Shown here in pieces: positions 45,281-54,865 of a DNA stretch of 64,000 nucleotides (the stretch's first letter is position 1; the number at the start of each line of letters is the position of its first letter). The position numbers and the translations under genes were made by a program. Origin of the DNA: Pseudomonas fluorescens (GTDB lineage: Bacteria > Pseudomonadota > Gammaproteobacteria > Pseudomonadales > Pseudomonadaceae); the NCBI RefSeq assembly GCF_001648775.1, contig NZ_LVEJ01000025.1, forward strand, positions 32,644 to 96,643. The letters are read 5' to 3'. Below the pieces are notes generated by a model. That model ran no database searches, was not told the origin of the DNA, and saw nothing but the letters and a program-made list of their open reading frames with translations.

Positions 45281-46903
45281 TCAGGCGCTCAAGCGCGCGG
45301 TGACTTCGTTGAGTTGCCCCGACAGGCTATGCAGATTCTGGCTTGCGCTTTCGGTGCGCTGCACGTTGTCGAGGTTGGTGCTGGCGATCGAAGTGATCTC
45401 GGTGAGGTTGCGCGAAATGTCTTCGGCAACCGACGTCTGCTCTTCGGCAGCCGTGGCGATCTGCCGGTTCATGTCGCGAATCGCCTCCACCGCGTGAGTG
45501 ATGCGCTCCAGCATCGCGCCGGCCTGGGTCACTTGCTCAACGCTTTCGTCACTGCGCGTCTGGCCGCTGTCGATGGCTTGGGCCGCATCCACCGCACCGG
45601 TCTGCACGCTCTGAATGATCTGGTTGATCTCGATGATCGACTCGGCGGTGCGCTGCGCCAGGTTGCGCACTTCATCGGCAACCACGGCAAAACCACGCCC
45701 GGCCTCACCGGCCCGCGCCGCCTCGATCGCCGCGTTGAGTGCCAGCAGGTTGGTCTGCTCGGCGATGCCGCGAATCACTTCCAGCACTTTGCCGATACGG
45801 CCGCTGTCGGCTTCAAGACGACGGATGACGGTCGCGGTGTTGGCGATCTCGCCGCGCATCTGGGTGATCGAGTGGATAGTGCTCTGCATGACCTTTTCAC
45901 CCTGCTGGGCAGACTGGTCGGCATCGTCAGCCGCACGCGCAGCATCAGCGGCGTGACGCGCCACTTCCTGTGCGGTGGCGGACATTTCGTTCATCGCCGT
46001 GGCCACCTGATCGGTACGGTTGAACTGCTCGTTGGTGCCGCCAGCCATGGTCGTGGCGATCGCGTTCAACTCGCCGCTGGCGCTGTCCAGATCGCTGGCA
46101 CTGCGCTGCAAACGGGTGAAGGTGTCGGCGAGGAAATCACGCAAGGTATTGGCGGCGGCAGCGAGATTGCCCAACTCATCTTGACGGTCGCTGACTACAC
46201 GTTCGGCCAGTTTGCCGCGACTCAACTGAGTGACGTAATCGATCAGCTTGCGGATCGGCTCGACCAGATTGCGGTTGACCAGCCACAGGCTCAGCAGACC
46301 GATCAACAGGCCCGAGACGAGCATCACCAGCAAACCGAACAACACCGTGCGGTCGGCCTCGGCACTGATCAGTACAGACTTCTCGTTACCCTGTTTGCGC
46401 AATTCGCTGACCAGTTCGCTCATCTGATCGCTGGTGGCACGATCGACGCCTTTGACCGCTGTGTCGCCCGCCGTCGGATCGCCACCGGCGGCCACGTAGG
46501 CATCACGGCCCTTCTGATAGGCGGAGCCGAGCTGACGGTGCTCATCACGCAAGCGTTCGATACGGTTTTTCAGGCTCGGCTCGAGACCTTTCTGCCCGGC
46601 CAGTTCACCAAGGATGTTCTGCACATCGCGCTGACGATCTTCGAACTGGCCCCAATACTTGGCCAGATCCGCCGGTTGCTTGCCGCGCAGCAGCACGTTT
46701 TTCCATTCCTGCACCTGCACCTTGAATTGCAGGTTGGCCTCGTCGATCAATTGCGAGGTGTGCAAGGGACCGGCGATCAACTGGCTGTAGCTTTGCACGC
46801 CGTTGGACAGGAAGTGAAAACAGGCCAGCGCGATCAACAGCATCGCCAGCAGGCTGCCGCTCAGCAGGGCGAGAATTTGCGCTCTCAGGGATTTTTGCAG
46901 CAT
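45281..46903 (-). CDS. Methyl-accepting chemotaxis protein
   Basis: A 540-residue transmembrane receptor: TM1 at about 9-30 (AQILALLSGSLLAMLLIALA), a periplasmic helical sensor of about 155 residues, TM2 at about 188-212, HAMP, then a full signalling domain with EQTNLLALNAAIEAARAGEA and GFAVVADEVRNLAQRT. The ligand is unknown. I chose the start MLQKSLRAQ because it begins just before TM1; the frame opens ten codons earlier. Confidence 0.92.
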   Translation of the reverse strand: MLQKSLRAQILALLSGSLLAMLLIALACFHFLSNGVQSYSQLIAGPLHTSQLIDEANLQFKVQVQEWKNVLLRGKQPADLAKYWGQFEDRQRDVQNILGELAGQKGLEPSLKNRIERLRDEHRQLGSAYQKGRDAYVAAGGDPTAGDTAVKGVDRATSDQMSELVSELRKQGNEKSVLISAEADRTVLFGLLVMLVSGLLIGLLSLWLVNRNLVEPIRKLIDYVTQLSRGKLAERVVSDRQDELGNLAAAANTLRDFLADTFTRLQRSASDLDSASGELNAIATTMAGGTNEQFNRTDQVATAMNEMSATAQEVARHAADAARAADDADQSAQQGEKVMQSTIHSITQMRGEIANTATVIRRLEADSGRIGKVLEVIRGIAEQTNLLALNAAIEAARAGEAGRGFAVVADEVRNLAQRTAESIIEINQIIQSVQTGAVDAAQAIDSGQTRSDESVEQVTQAGAMLERITHAVEAIRDMNRQIATAAEEQTSVAEDISRNLTEITSIASTNLDNVQRTESASQNLHSLSGQLNEVTARLSA

Positions 46904-47089
46904 CGAAAGATACTCAGGACAAGGATGAGGCACGCCCGGTAAGGCGTGAAATTGTGCCGGACATCCGTGTCGGCGCGCCTTGGCTCATGGCCAAGCGCGC
47001 GCAACGTAACCTAAGCGTGATCGGCGTGCCAGAGCACTTCTTGAAGAAAATCCGACCATCGGTAAGCCGCTGATTTGACGTCATTTTGC

Positions 47090-47112
47090 TGTCACACAAA
47101 CGTCATGTGACA
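47090..47112 (+). promoter_or_regulatory. Inverted repeat next to the CorA/ZntB-type start
   Basis: TGTCACA-N9-TGTGACA is a perfect 7-bp dyad ending 5 nt before the first ATG of the transporter gene. It may be an operator or may mark the true start as the later ATG at 47181. Confidence 0.5.
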
Positions 47113-47117
47113 TTGCG

Positions 47118-48203
47118 ATGATGCGGCTCAGTGAACCTGCCATTTACGCGACCGACGCGCCCTCTTCGCAGCGAGCCTTCATGAACCACAGCCTCGACAT
47201 CAGTCATCGCGATCCTGATCTGTTCGGCCTGCTCTACGGCTTTCGTTTCCTGCCCGGCGAACGTGGCCGCGAAGTCGATTCGGCCACGGCATTGCGCTGT
47301 TTGCAGGACGACAGCGACACTGGCGAATTCCTCTGGCTGCACCTCAATCTGGCGCATGCCGCCTGCGAGCGCTGGATGAAAAGTCACCTGCAATTGCCCG
47401 AAGAGTTTTTCGAGGCGCTGCACGAAGGCTCGCGCTCGACGCGCATCGAGCACGTCGACTCGGCGTTGCTGGCGGTGGTCAACGACGTGGTGTTCAACCT
47501 CAGCAGCATGGTCTCCTCGGACGTATCGACGCTGTGGGTCTGTGTGCGCAGCAAACTGATTGTCAGCGCGCGTCTGCAACCGCTGCATTCGGTGGACAAA
47601 TTGCGCTCGTCGGTGAAGGCCGGTGAGCGCTTTCGCTCGCCGTCGGAACTGCTCGTGCACTTGTTGCGCGATCAGGGTGAAGTGCTCACGCAGATCGTGC
47701 GCAAAACCAGCCTGAGCGTCGATCAGGTCGAAGACGAATTGCTGTCCTCGCGGCTGTCGACCAACCGCGCCGAACTCGGTGCCAATCGCCGCGTGCTGGT
47801 GCGTTTGCAACGGCTGCTGGCACTGGAGCCGGGTTCGTTGCTGCGCCTGCTCAACCGCCCGCCGCCCTGGTTGCAGAAGGAGGACGTCAAGGAGCTGCGC
47901 AAATCCACCGAGGAGTTTGCGCTGATCATCAACGACCTCACGGCCCTCGGCGAACGGATCAAATTGCTCCAGGAAGAGATCGCCGCCAACCTCAACGAAC
48001 AGAGCAACCGCACGCTGTTCACCCTGACGGTGGTCACGGTACTGGCATTGCCGATCAACATCATTGCCGGTTTTTTCGGAATGAATGTGGGTGGCGTGCC
48101 GTTGTCGCAGGACCCGGAGGGGTTCTGGATATTGGTCGCGCTGGTGGCGACGTTTACCGTGATTGCCGGGCGTTGGGCGTTTCGCAAGCGCGGGGATTAT
48201 TAA
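47118..48203 (+). CDS. zntB: CorA/ZntB-family metal transporter
   Basis: Up to 361 residues. It has the large cytoplasmic N-domain (EFLWLHLNLAHAACERWM) and two C-terminal membrane helices with the signature GMN motif (FFGMNVGGVPLSQ). This is the ZntB/CorA type that moves divalent cations; Zn2+ is likely from overall resemblance but Mg2+/Co2+ is not excluded. Starts at 47118, 47121 and 47181 are possible and none has a strong Shine-Dalgarno; the longest is given. Confidence 0.82.
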   Translation: MMRLSEPAIYATDAPSSQRAFMNHSLDISHRDPDLFGLLYGFRFLPGERGREVDSATALRCLQDDSDTGEFLWLHLNLAHAACERWMKSHLQLPEEFFEALHEGSRSTRIEHVDSALLAVVNDVVFNLSSMVSSDVSTLWVCVRSKLIVSARLQPLHSVDKLRSSVKAGERFRSPSELLVHLLRDQGEVLTQIVRKTSLSVDQVEDELLSSRLSTNRAELGANRRVLVRLQRLLALEPGSLLRLLNRPPPWLQKEDVKELRKSTEEFALIINDLTALGERIKLLQEEIAANLNEQSNRTLFTLTVVTVLALPINIIAGFFGMNVGGVPLSQDPEGFWILVALVATFTVIAGRWAFRKRGDY

Positions 48204-48233
48204 CCACAAAACGCAATGCCACCGCAGGCCCAA

Positions 48234-48323
48234 TGTGGGAGCGAGCTTGCTCGCGAAGACGGCGTGTCAGGCACCGTCATTGTCGGATGACACACCGCTT
48301 TCGCGAGCAAGCTCGCTCCCACA
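48234..48323. repeat. REPIN-type REP doublet R7
   Basis: TGTGGGAG-first topology with the shared spacer type (GGCGTGTCAGGCACCGTC...GATGACACACC). Confidence 0.9.
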
Positions 48324-48451
48324 GGGATCTTCTTCAGTCTTCGGATCAGCGGTGAAGCTAAAACCCCAAACACTGATCTATCGCAGTCTCTCTGTAACAT
48401 TCTGCAATGATCATGGGCGACACTCCTTCCCTCGCTCAGGATTGTCCTCCC

Positions 48452-50065
48452 ATGGCTACTCCCTCCCTGACCGCCAGCCCCGCGTCCGCCGCCAGCGGCA
48501 GGCCGGCGCTCGACAAGAAAACCGGCCCGTTTACCTACGTGATCTTTTTCGCCGTGCTGGCGATGGGAATGCTCTTCACCGCTTACAGCCTCATGCACGA
48601 CATGCACGAACTCGGCACGGTGGTCACCACGTGGACGCCGTTTCTGTTGCTCGGCGTGGCGCTGCTGATTGCGCTGGGTTTCGAGTTCGTCAATGGCTTC
48701 CATGACACCGCCAACGCCGTGGCGACGGTGATCTACACCCACTCGCTGCCGCCGAATGTGGCCGTGGTCTGGTCGGGGTTCTTCAACTTTCTTGGCGTGC
48801 TGCTGTCGAGCGGCGCGGTGGCGTTCGGCATCATTGCCTTGCTGCCGGTGGAGTTGATTCTGCAGGTCGGTTCGTCTGCCGGTTTCGCGATGATCTTCGC
48901 CCTGCTCATCGCGGCGATTCTGTGGAACCTCGGCACCTGGTGGCTGGGTTTGCCGGCGTCGTCGTCGCACACCTTGATCGGTTCGATCATCGGCGTCGGC
49001 GTGGCCAACGCCCTGATGCATGGCCGCGACGGCACCAGCGGTGTCGACTGGGCGCAGGCGACCAAGATCGGTTACGCGCTGCTGCTGTCGCCACTGGTGG
49101 GTTTCGGTTGTGCAGCGTTGTTGCTGCTGGCACTGCGCGCATTCGTGAAGAATCGCTCGCTGTACAAGGCCCCGGAAGGCAACGCGCCGCCACCGTGGTG
49201 GATTCGCGGTTTGCTGATCGCCACTTGCACCGGGGTGTCCTTCGCTCACGGCTCCAACGACGGCCAAAAAGGCATGGGCCTGATCATGCTGATTCTGGTC
49301 GGTACGTTGCCGATGGCCTATGCGCTGAACCGCACCATGCCGGAAGAACAATCGCTGCAGTTCGCTGCCGTGGCGCAAGTCACCCAGCAAGCGCTGGTGA
49401 AAAGTGCACCGCTGCCGACGCCGGCCGATCCGCGTGCGGTCCTATCCGATTACGTGCGCAGCAAGGACGCCACGCCGCAACTGATCCCCGCCCTCGCCGC
49501 CCTCACCGGGCACATTGGCGAAGAGGTCAAAGGCTACGGCTCGCTGGCGAAAGTCCCGGCCGAAGCCATGGGCAACGTGCGTAACGACATGTACCTGGCC
49601 AGCGAAAGCATTCGCCTGATGGACAAGAACAAGGTCGGCAATTTTGATGCTGACACCAGCGGCAAGCTGCAACTGTTCAAGCAACAGATCGACAACGCCA
49701 CGCGGTTCATTCCGCTGTGGGTGAAAATCGCCGTGGCCATCGCGCTGGGGCTGGGTACCATGGTCGGCTGGAAGCGGATTGTGGTGACGGTCGGCGAGAA
49801 GATCGGCAAGACCCACCTGACCTACGCGCAAGGTGCCTCGGCGGAAACCGTGGCGATGCTGACCATTGGCGCGGCGGACATGTTTGGTTTGCCGGTGTCG
49901 ACGACGCATGTGTTGTCCTCGGGGGTGGCAGGGACCATGGTTGCCAACGGTGGCGGGTTGCAGATGAAGACCATCCGCAATCTGTTGATGGCGTGGGTGC
50001 TGACACTCCCCGCCGCCATCCTGCTGTCGGGCAGCCTGTACTGGCTGTTCACCCAGATTTTCTAA
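48452..50065 (+). CDS. pit: Inorganic phosphate transporter, PiT family
   Basis: A 537-residue inner-membrane permease. The two PiT signature repeats are clear: GFEFVNGFHDTANAVATVIY and ATCTGVSFAHGSNDGQKGMG; also PASSSHTLIGSIIGVGVANA and LPVSTTHVLSSGVAG. It moves phosphate with protons as a metal-phosphate complex. I chose the start MATPSLTAS (AGGA upstream); the frame opens 15 codons earlier. Confidence 0.93.
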   Translation: MATPSLTASPASAASGRPALDKKTGPFTYVIFFAVLAMGMLFTAYSLMHDMHELGTVVTTWTPFLLLGVALLIALGFEFVNGFHDTANAVATVIYTHSLPPNVAVVWSGFFNFLGVLLSSGAVAFGIIALLPVELILQVGSSAGFAMIFALLIAAILWNLGTWWLGLPASSSHTLIGSIIGVGVANALMHGRDGTSGVDWAQATKIGYALLLSPLVGFGCAALLLLALRAFVKNRSLYKAPEGNAPPPWWIRGLLIATCTGVSFAHGSNDGQKGMGLIMLILVGTLPMAYALNRTMPEEQSLQFAAVAQVTQQALVKSAPLPTPADPRAVLSDYVRSKDATPQLIPALAALTGHIGEEVKGYGSLAKVPAEAMGNVRNDMYLASESIRLMDKNKVGNFDADTSGKLQLFKQQIDNATRFIPLWVKIAVAIALGLGTMVGWKRIVVTVGEKIGKTHLTYAQGASAETVAMLTIGAADMFGLPVSTTHVLSSGVAGTMVANGGGLQMKTIRNLLMAWVLTLPAAILLSGSLYWLFTQIF

Positions 50066-50081
50066 TCAGCAGAAATCTCCT

Positions 50082-50170
50082 TGTGGGAGCGAGCTTGCTC
50101 GCGAAAGCGGTGGATCAGTCAACTCTGAATTGACTGACACTCAGTCTTCGCGAGCAAGCTCGCTCCCACA
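50082..50170. repeat. REPIN-type REP doublet R8
   Basis: TGTGGGAG-first topology with the shared spacer type (GGTGGATCAGTCAACTCTG...GACTGACACTCAG). It lies between pit and the convergent LysR gene. Confidence 0.9.
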
Positions 50171-50189
50171 GTTCGATGTGTGGTGTCAG

Positions 50190-51086
50190 TTAGAGCGCGG
50201 AGCGAATCAGATCGCCGAGCCAATCCATGAACACGCGCACCCGCAGCGGCAAATGTCGCTGTCTGGCATACAACAATGAAATCCCCATCGCCGGCGCCGT
50301 GAACTGCGGCAACACCGTCACCAGTTCGCCGTTGTCCAGATGCGGCTGCAAACCGGTGCGCGGCACCTGCGTCAGACCAAAACCACCGAGGCACGCCGAC
50401 TCGTAAGCGTCGGTGCTGTTGACAGTAATGCTGCCAGCCATCGGTAAGCGTTTAACCTGACCGCCCTCCTCGTACACAAACCCTTCCGAACGCGACCCCA
50501 ACACACCGACGTAATGCACCAGCCGATGCTGCGCGAGATCTTCCAGGGTCTGTGGCACGCCGTAGCGCGCGAGATACGCTGGGCTGGCGCAGTTGACCAT
50601 AGAGAAATCACCGAGGTGTCGCGCCACCACCGATTGATCCGGCTGCGCGCCAATGCGCACCACGCAATCGAAACCCTCGCTGAGCAGATCGACGCGGCGG
50701 TCGGTGCTGCTGATTTCCAGCTCCAGGTTCGGGTGGCGATCCATGAACTGCGGCAGGCGCGGCATGATCAGGCGCCGCGCAAGAATGTTCGGCATGTCGA
50801 CCCGAATGCGTCCGGTCAGCGACGCCTCGTCCTGACGGAACAGCCCTTCGATCTCGTCCATGTGCGAGAGCAGATCCTTACTGCGTTCGTACAACACCAG
50901 ACCGTCCTGCGTCGCCTGTACCTTGCGCGTGGTGCGTTGCAACAGGCGCGTGCCAAGCAGGGCTTCGAGCGCCTGCACGTGCTCCGAAACCGTTGAACGC
51001 GGCAGACCGAGGTTCTCGCCCGCGAGGGTGAAACTCGACAATTCGCTGACCCGCACGAAGGTGCGCAGCAGTTCCAGTTTGTTCAT
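50190..51086 (-). CDS. LysR-family regulator
   Basis: A 298-residue LysR protein of the CrgA/AaeR-like branch: HTH LSSFTLAGENLGLPRSTVSE, effector part GRIRVDMPNILARRLIMPRL and FDCVVRIG. I chose the start MNKLELLRTF, which places the HTH normally. It is divergent from an SDR gene 126 nt away, which is its probable target. Confidence 0.88.
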   Translation of the reverse strand: MNKLELLRTFVRVSELSSFTLAGENLGLPRSTVSEHVQALEALLGTRLLQRTTRKVQATQDGLVLYERSKDLLSHMDEIEGLFRQDEASLTGRIRVDMPNILARRLIMPRLPQFMDRHPNLELEISSTDRRVDLLSEGFDCVVRIGAQPDQSVVARHLGDFSMVNCASPAYLARYGVPQTLEDLAQHRLVHYVGVLGSRSEGFVYEEGGQVKRLPMAGSITVNSTDAYESACLGGFGLTQVPRTGLQPHLDNGELVTVLPQFTAPAMGISLLYARQRHLPLRVRVFMDWLGDLIRSAL

Positions 51087-51211
51087 GGGCCACCTATTGA
51101 TTGTTCGGCTCAAGCGATCAGTGATTCCGGTTTCAGTCTGTTTATCACCACAGGGCGGATAAATAAACTTTGATCCATCATCTGATCACTCACGGCAATC
51201 GAGGAAAAACC

Positions 51212-51970
51212 ATGAACCGCAAAATCGCATTGATCACCGGCGCCAGTCGTGGCCTAGGCAAAAACGCCGCCCTGCACCTTGCCGCTCAAGGCGTCGACAT
51301 CATCGGCACTTACCACAGCCGCGCCGATGAGGCCCAGGCGTTGGTCGTGGAACTGGAAAAACTCGGCGCCAAAGCCGTGATGCTGCAACTGGACGTTGGC
51401 CGCAGCGACAGTTTTGCCGAGTTCGGCGCGAAGGTTGAACAAGCGCTGCGCGAACAATTTGAACGTCAGCGTTTTGATTTCCTGATCAATAACGCCGGGG
51501 TCGGTCTGCACGTCAGTTTCGCCGAGACCAGCGTCGAGCAATTCGACATGTTGATGAACGTGCATTTCAAAGGGCCGTTCTTCCTCACTCAGCAGTTGCT
51601 GCCGCTGATCAACGACGGCGGGCGGATCATCAACATCTCCAGCGGCCTCGCGCGTTTCACCCTCCCCGGCGCCAGCGCTTATGCGGCGATGAAAGGCGCG
51701 ATTGAAGTACTGACTCGCTATCAGGCGAAAGAGCTGGGCGCACGGCAGATTGCCGTGAATACCCTGGCGCCCGGTGCGATTGAAACCGACTTTGGTGGCG
51801 GCACCGTGCGCGACAATGCCGCGGTGAATGCGATGGTCGCCGACAACACCGCGCTGGGTCGCGCCGGGCAGCCGGATGACATTGGCGGGGCGCTGGCGTT
51901 GTTGCTGTCGCCGGGTGCGCAGTGGATCAATGGCCAGCGGGTCGAGGCATCCGGCGGGATGTTTCTCTAA
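51212..51970 (+). CDS. Short-chain dehydrogenase/reductase
   Basis: A 252-residue classical SDR: cofactor motif TGASRGLGK, NNAGV, catalytic Ser and YxxxK in NISSGLARFTLPGASAYAAMKG, and the family's C-terminal substrate loop. The TYHSRAD sequence after beta-2 (no Asp) suggests NADPH. Substrate unknown. GAGGAAAA precedes the ATG. It is divergent from a LysR regulator. Confidence 0.89.
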   Translation: MNRKIALITGASRGLGKNAALHLAAQGVDIIGTYHSRADEAQALVVELEKLGAKAVMLQLDVGRSDSFAEFGAKVEQALREQFERQRFDFLINNAGVGLHVSFAETSVEQFDMLMNVHFKGPFFLTQQLLPLINDGGRIINISSGLARFTLPGASAYAAMKGAIEVLTRYQAKELGARQIAVNTLAPGAIETDFGGGTVRDNAAVNAMVADNTALGRAGQPDDIGGALALLLSPGAQWINGQRVEASGGMFL

Positions 51971-51980
51971 ATACCGGGCA

Positions 51981-52015
51981 CAAAAAATCGCAGCCTTTCG
52001 GGCTGCGATTTTTTG
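51981..52015. terminator. Bidirectional terminator
   Basis: A perfect 15-bp stem (CAAAAAATCGCAGCC / GGCTGCGATTTTTTG) with a 5-nt loop between the convergent SDR and PACE genes; it has A- and T-tracts for both strands. Confidence 0.93.
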
Positions 52016-52016
52016 T

Positions 52017-52454
52017 TTAACCCTGACACGCATTACGCATCATCACGCGCTCACGCACCACGTCATAACCCCAGTGATACACGTAGGTGTACGGCAGGAA
52101 AAACAGCAGCACGCCGATGTCGAGCAAAAACGCCTGCCACAGGCTGACCGACAGCCACCAGGCAATCAGCGGCACGCCCATCACGATCAAGCCTCCTTCG
52201 AACAACAGTGCGTGCACCACCCGCACCCAGGCGTTGTGCGCCACATTCATGCGCTCCAGCATGCGGTCAAAGAAGCGGTTGAACACCACGTTCCAACCCA
52301 GCGCCAGCAACGCGATCAACAGCGTCACCGCGCCCATCTCAAGCATCGGTTTTTGCATGATCCACGCCAGCAACGGGGTGCAGATCAGAATGGCCAGCAG
52401 TTCGAAACCAACCGCCTGGAAGATACGTTCAGTGATGGATTTATTGGCAGTCAT
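52017..52454 (-). CDS. PACE-family multidrug/biocide efflux transporter
   Basis: A 145-residue membrane protein with four helices as two BTP repeats. Family motifs are visible: RIFQAVGFELLA (helix 1, conserved Glu), GWNVVFNRFFDRM, HALLFEGGL and YTYVYHWGYD. PACE proteins export chlorhexidine, polyamines or similar cations with protons. The divergent LysR gene 89 nt away matches the usual arrangement of this family. Confidence 0.9.
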   Translation of the reverse strand: MTANKSITERIFQAVGFELLAILICTPLLAWIMQKPMLEMGAVTLLIALLALGWNVVFNRFFDRMLERMNVAHNAWVRVVHALLFEGGLIVMGVPLIAWWLSVSLWQAFLLDIGVLLFFLPYTYVYHWGYDVVRERVMMRNACQG

Positions 52455-52543
52455 GGACTGACTCCTTGAGTGAAGATGGTTGCCATGATCTATCCTCAAA
52501 CCGATACTTCATAATCAATAACCATCGATCAAGGCGATAGTTG

Positions 52544-53398
52544 ATGATCTCTCAGGAAGTGCTGTTGGCGTTTGTCCAGGCGGCCACGCAAGGTTCGTTT
52601 TCGGCGGCAGCGCGCAAACTCGGGCGCAGTCAGTCGACCATCAGCGCGGCGGTGGCCAGTATGGAGATCGATCTGGATCTGCAACTGTTCGATCGCAGCA
52701 GCCGCAAACCGACGCTGACCCCGGCCGGGCATGTGATGCTGCAGCGCGCCGAGGCGATTCTGGCGGCCAGCAGTCGCCTGGAAATGACTGCACGACAGTT
52801 GTCGCAAGGCGTCGAGCCGAAGCTGACGGTGGCGATTTCCGACACTTATCAGTCGTACCGATTCGAAGCGGCGTTGGTGGGTTTTGAACAGCGATATCCG
52901 GATCTGGAGCTGGAGTGTTTGATCGCTGAGTGCGACGACCTGATCGAGTTGGTACAGCGTGGCCGTGCGCACCTGGCGTTCGCCGAAATGCAGGAGAACT
53001 ATCCGCCGGATCTGGTCACCTCGACCGTGGCCGAGCGCACGGAAATCGCCTTGTTCGTCAATCGCGATCATGCGTTGGCCAGGCTTGATCACGTTGATCA
53101 GCACATCCTCGAGCAGCATCGCGAATTGCGTCTGGCGACCATCGTCAATCCGTATGACAGTCGAGGCAAAGGTCGGGTGTGGTCGGCGCCGAGTTATCTG
53201 ATGTTGCTGGAAATGGCCGAGAAAGGCTTTGGCTGGGCGCCGTTGCCGCGTTGGCTGGCGCAGCGGTTTGGCAATGATCTGTTGGTTGAACTGAAAGTGC
53301 GCGGCTGGCCGAAACCGGTGTTTGTCGATGCGTTGTGGTCGCGGCTGTATCCGCCGGGGCCGGCGGGGAGTTGGTTGTTGAGCAAGATGCTGGAGTAA
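52544..53398 (+). CDS. LysR-family regulator adjacent to PACE transporter
   Basis: A 284-residue LysR protein: HTH GSFSAAARKLGRSQSTISAA, effector part KLTVAISDTYQSYRFEAALV. The ATG at 52544 is taken over the TTG one codon earlier. It is divergent from the PACE efflux gene and is probably its activator. Just after the stop lies the second MITE-like element. Confidence 0.87.
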   Translation: MISQEVLLAFVQAATQGSFSAAARKLGRSQSTISAAVASMEIDLDLQLFDRSSRKPTLTPAGHVMLQRAEAILAASSRLEMTARQLSQGVEPKLTVAISDTYQSYRFEAALVGFEQRYPDLELECLIAECDDLIELVQRGRAHLAFAEMQENYPPDLVTSTVAERTEIALFVNRDHALARLDHVDQHILEQHRELRLATIVNPYDSRGKGRVWSAPSYLMLLEMAEKGFGWAPLPRWLAQRFGNDLLVELKVRGWPKPVFVDALWSRLYPPGPAGSWLLSKMLE

Positions 53399-53416
53399 CG
53401 GTTGAAGATCGAACCA

Positions 53417-53635
53417 CCCTCACCCCAGCCCTCTCCCGGAGGGAGAGGGGGCCGACCGAGGTGTCTTGCGTCAGACATCGACCTGAGAGACCGAGTCGAT
53501 TATGGATTGCTGCGGTATACAGGGTCGTGAAATTTGGTTCGATCATGGATTCACTGCTGAGCGTTCAGGTCGGCGTACTTCTATAGCATCCCCCAATCGG
53601 TCCCCTCTCCCCCTGGGAGAGGGCTAGGGTGAGGG
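53417..53635. mobile_element. MITE-like CT-rich inverted-repeat element, copy 2
   Basis: A 219-bp element with ends CCCTCACCCCAGCCCTCTCC and GGGAGAGGGCTAGGGTGAGGG. It shares TTCAGGTCGGCGTACTTC with copy 1 but has a longer interior. Its right arm encodes the last four codons and the stop of the sigma-factor gene, so insertion appears to have replaced the original 3' end. Confidence 0.72.
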
Positions 53636-54865
53636 CCATTCCAACGCCGAAATCCGCCCTTCGATAAATCGCCGCTCCGGCTCTTGCCGTGTCAATTCCA
53701 AGGCCCGCACATACGCCGCCCTCGCCTCCTCCACCCGCCCCAACTGCCGACAAAACTCCGCCCGCGCCGAATGCGCCAAGTGGTAATCCTGCAATTCACC
53801 GCGATCAAGAATCCCTTCAATCAGATTCAACCCCGCCAGCGCCCCATCGCGCTTGGCCACCGCCACCGCCCGGTTCAACTCGATCACCGGCGAAGGCACC
53901 GCGCGCAACAGCACGTCATACAAGCCGACTATCTGCTCCCAATCGGTTTCTGCCGCTGCCGGCGCCTCGGCATGCACTGCGGCAATCGCCGCTTGCAGGC
54001 AATACGGGCCAAACCGCCGCGTGGTCAGCGCGCGCTCGACCAGCGCACAACCCTCGGCGATCAGATCGGCATCCCAACGCGAGCGATCCTGATCATCCAG
54101 CAACACCAATTCACCGTCCGGCGAAGTGCGCGCCGAGCGTCGTGATTCGTGCAACAGCATCATCGCCAGCAGCCCCATCACTTCCGGTTCCGGCAGCAGC
54201 TCCATCAACAACCGCCCCAATCTGATCGCCTCACGCGTCAGATCCTCACGGGTCAGCTCGGCCCCGACCGACGCCGAATAGCCTTCGTTGAACACCAGAT
54301 AAATCACCCGCAACACGCTGTCGAGGCGCTCGGGCAATTCGCTCAGACTCGGGACTTGATACGGGATTTTCGCATCACGGATCTTGGCTTTCGCGCGCAC
54401 GATACGTTGCGCTATCGCCGCCGGTGCCGAGAGAAATGCACGGGCGATTTCCTCGGTGGTCAGGTCGCAGACTTCGCGCAAGGTCAGCGGCACTTGCGCA
54501 TCCGCCGCCAGCGCCGGGTGGCAACAAGTGAAGATCAGCCGCAGACGATCGTCTTCCACGTCTTCGCCACTCCAGTCGGCCTGCTCCAGTTCTTCCAGCT
54601 GCGCCAATAACATCGGCTGCGAGGCCTTGAACCGCGCACGGCGGCGCAACACGTCAATTGCCTTGAAGCGCCCGGTCGACACCAGCCAGGTGCGCGGATT
54701 GTCCGGTACGCCGTCGCGCTGCCAGCGCTCGACCGCGACGAAGAACGCCTCGTGCAAGGCTTCTTCGGCGAGGTCGAAATCCCCCAGCAAGCGAATCAGT
54801 GTCGCCAGAATCCGCCGCGAGTCTTCGCGATAGACCTGCTCGACCCGCGCCCGAACCTCAGACAT
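53624..54865 (-). CDS. ECF sigma factor with C-terminal extension (ECF42 type)
   Basis: A 413-residue RNA polymerase sigma factor. Region 2 (about 10-80: ATLIRLLGDFDLAEEALHEA, WLVSTGRFKAIDVLRRRA) and region 4 (about 130-175: LTLREVCDLTTEEIARAFLS) are followed by a long all-helical C-terminal part (about 190-400, DUF6596/TPR-like; VFNEGYSASVG). This layout with an adjacent DGPF protein defines the ECF42 group, which has no classic anti-sigma. It overlaps the DGPF gene by 8 nt. The C-terminal WPSP is encoded in a MITE arm. Confidence 0.9.
   Translation of the reverse strand: MSEVRARVEQVYREDSRRILATLIRLLGDFDLAEEALHEAFFVAVERWQRDGVPDNPRTWLVSTGRFKAIDVLRRRARFKASQPMLLAQLEELEQADWSGEDVEDDRLRLIFTCCHPALAADAQVPLTLREVCDLTTEEIARAFLSAPAAIAQRIVRAKAKIRDAKIPYQVPSLSELPERLDSVLRVIYLVFNEGYSASVGAELTREDLTREAIRLGRLLMELLPEPEVMGLLAMMLLHESRRSARTSPDGELVLLDDQDRSRWDADLIAEGCALVERALTTRRFGPYCLQAAIAAVHAEAPAAAETDWEQIVGLYDVLLRAVPSPVIELNRAVAVAKRDGALAGLNLIEGILDRGELQDYHLAHSARAEFCRQLGRVEEARAAYVRALELTRQEPERRFIEGRISALEWPSP

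Noticed and set aside
47090..47112. CRP/Vfr site at the ZntB-like start
   Set aside because: The half-sites are in the opposite order (TGTCACA...TGTGACA) to the TGTGA-N6-TCACA consensus.
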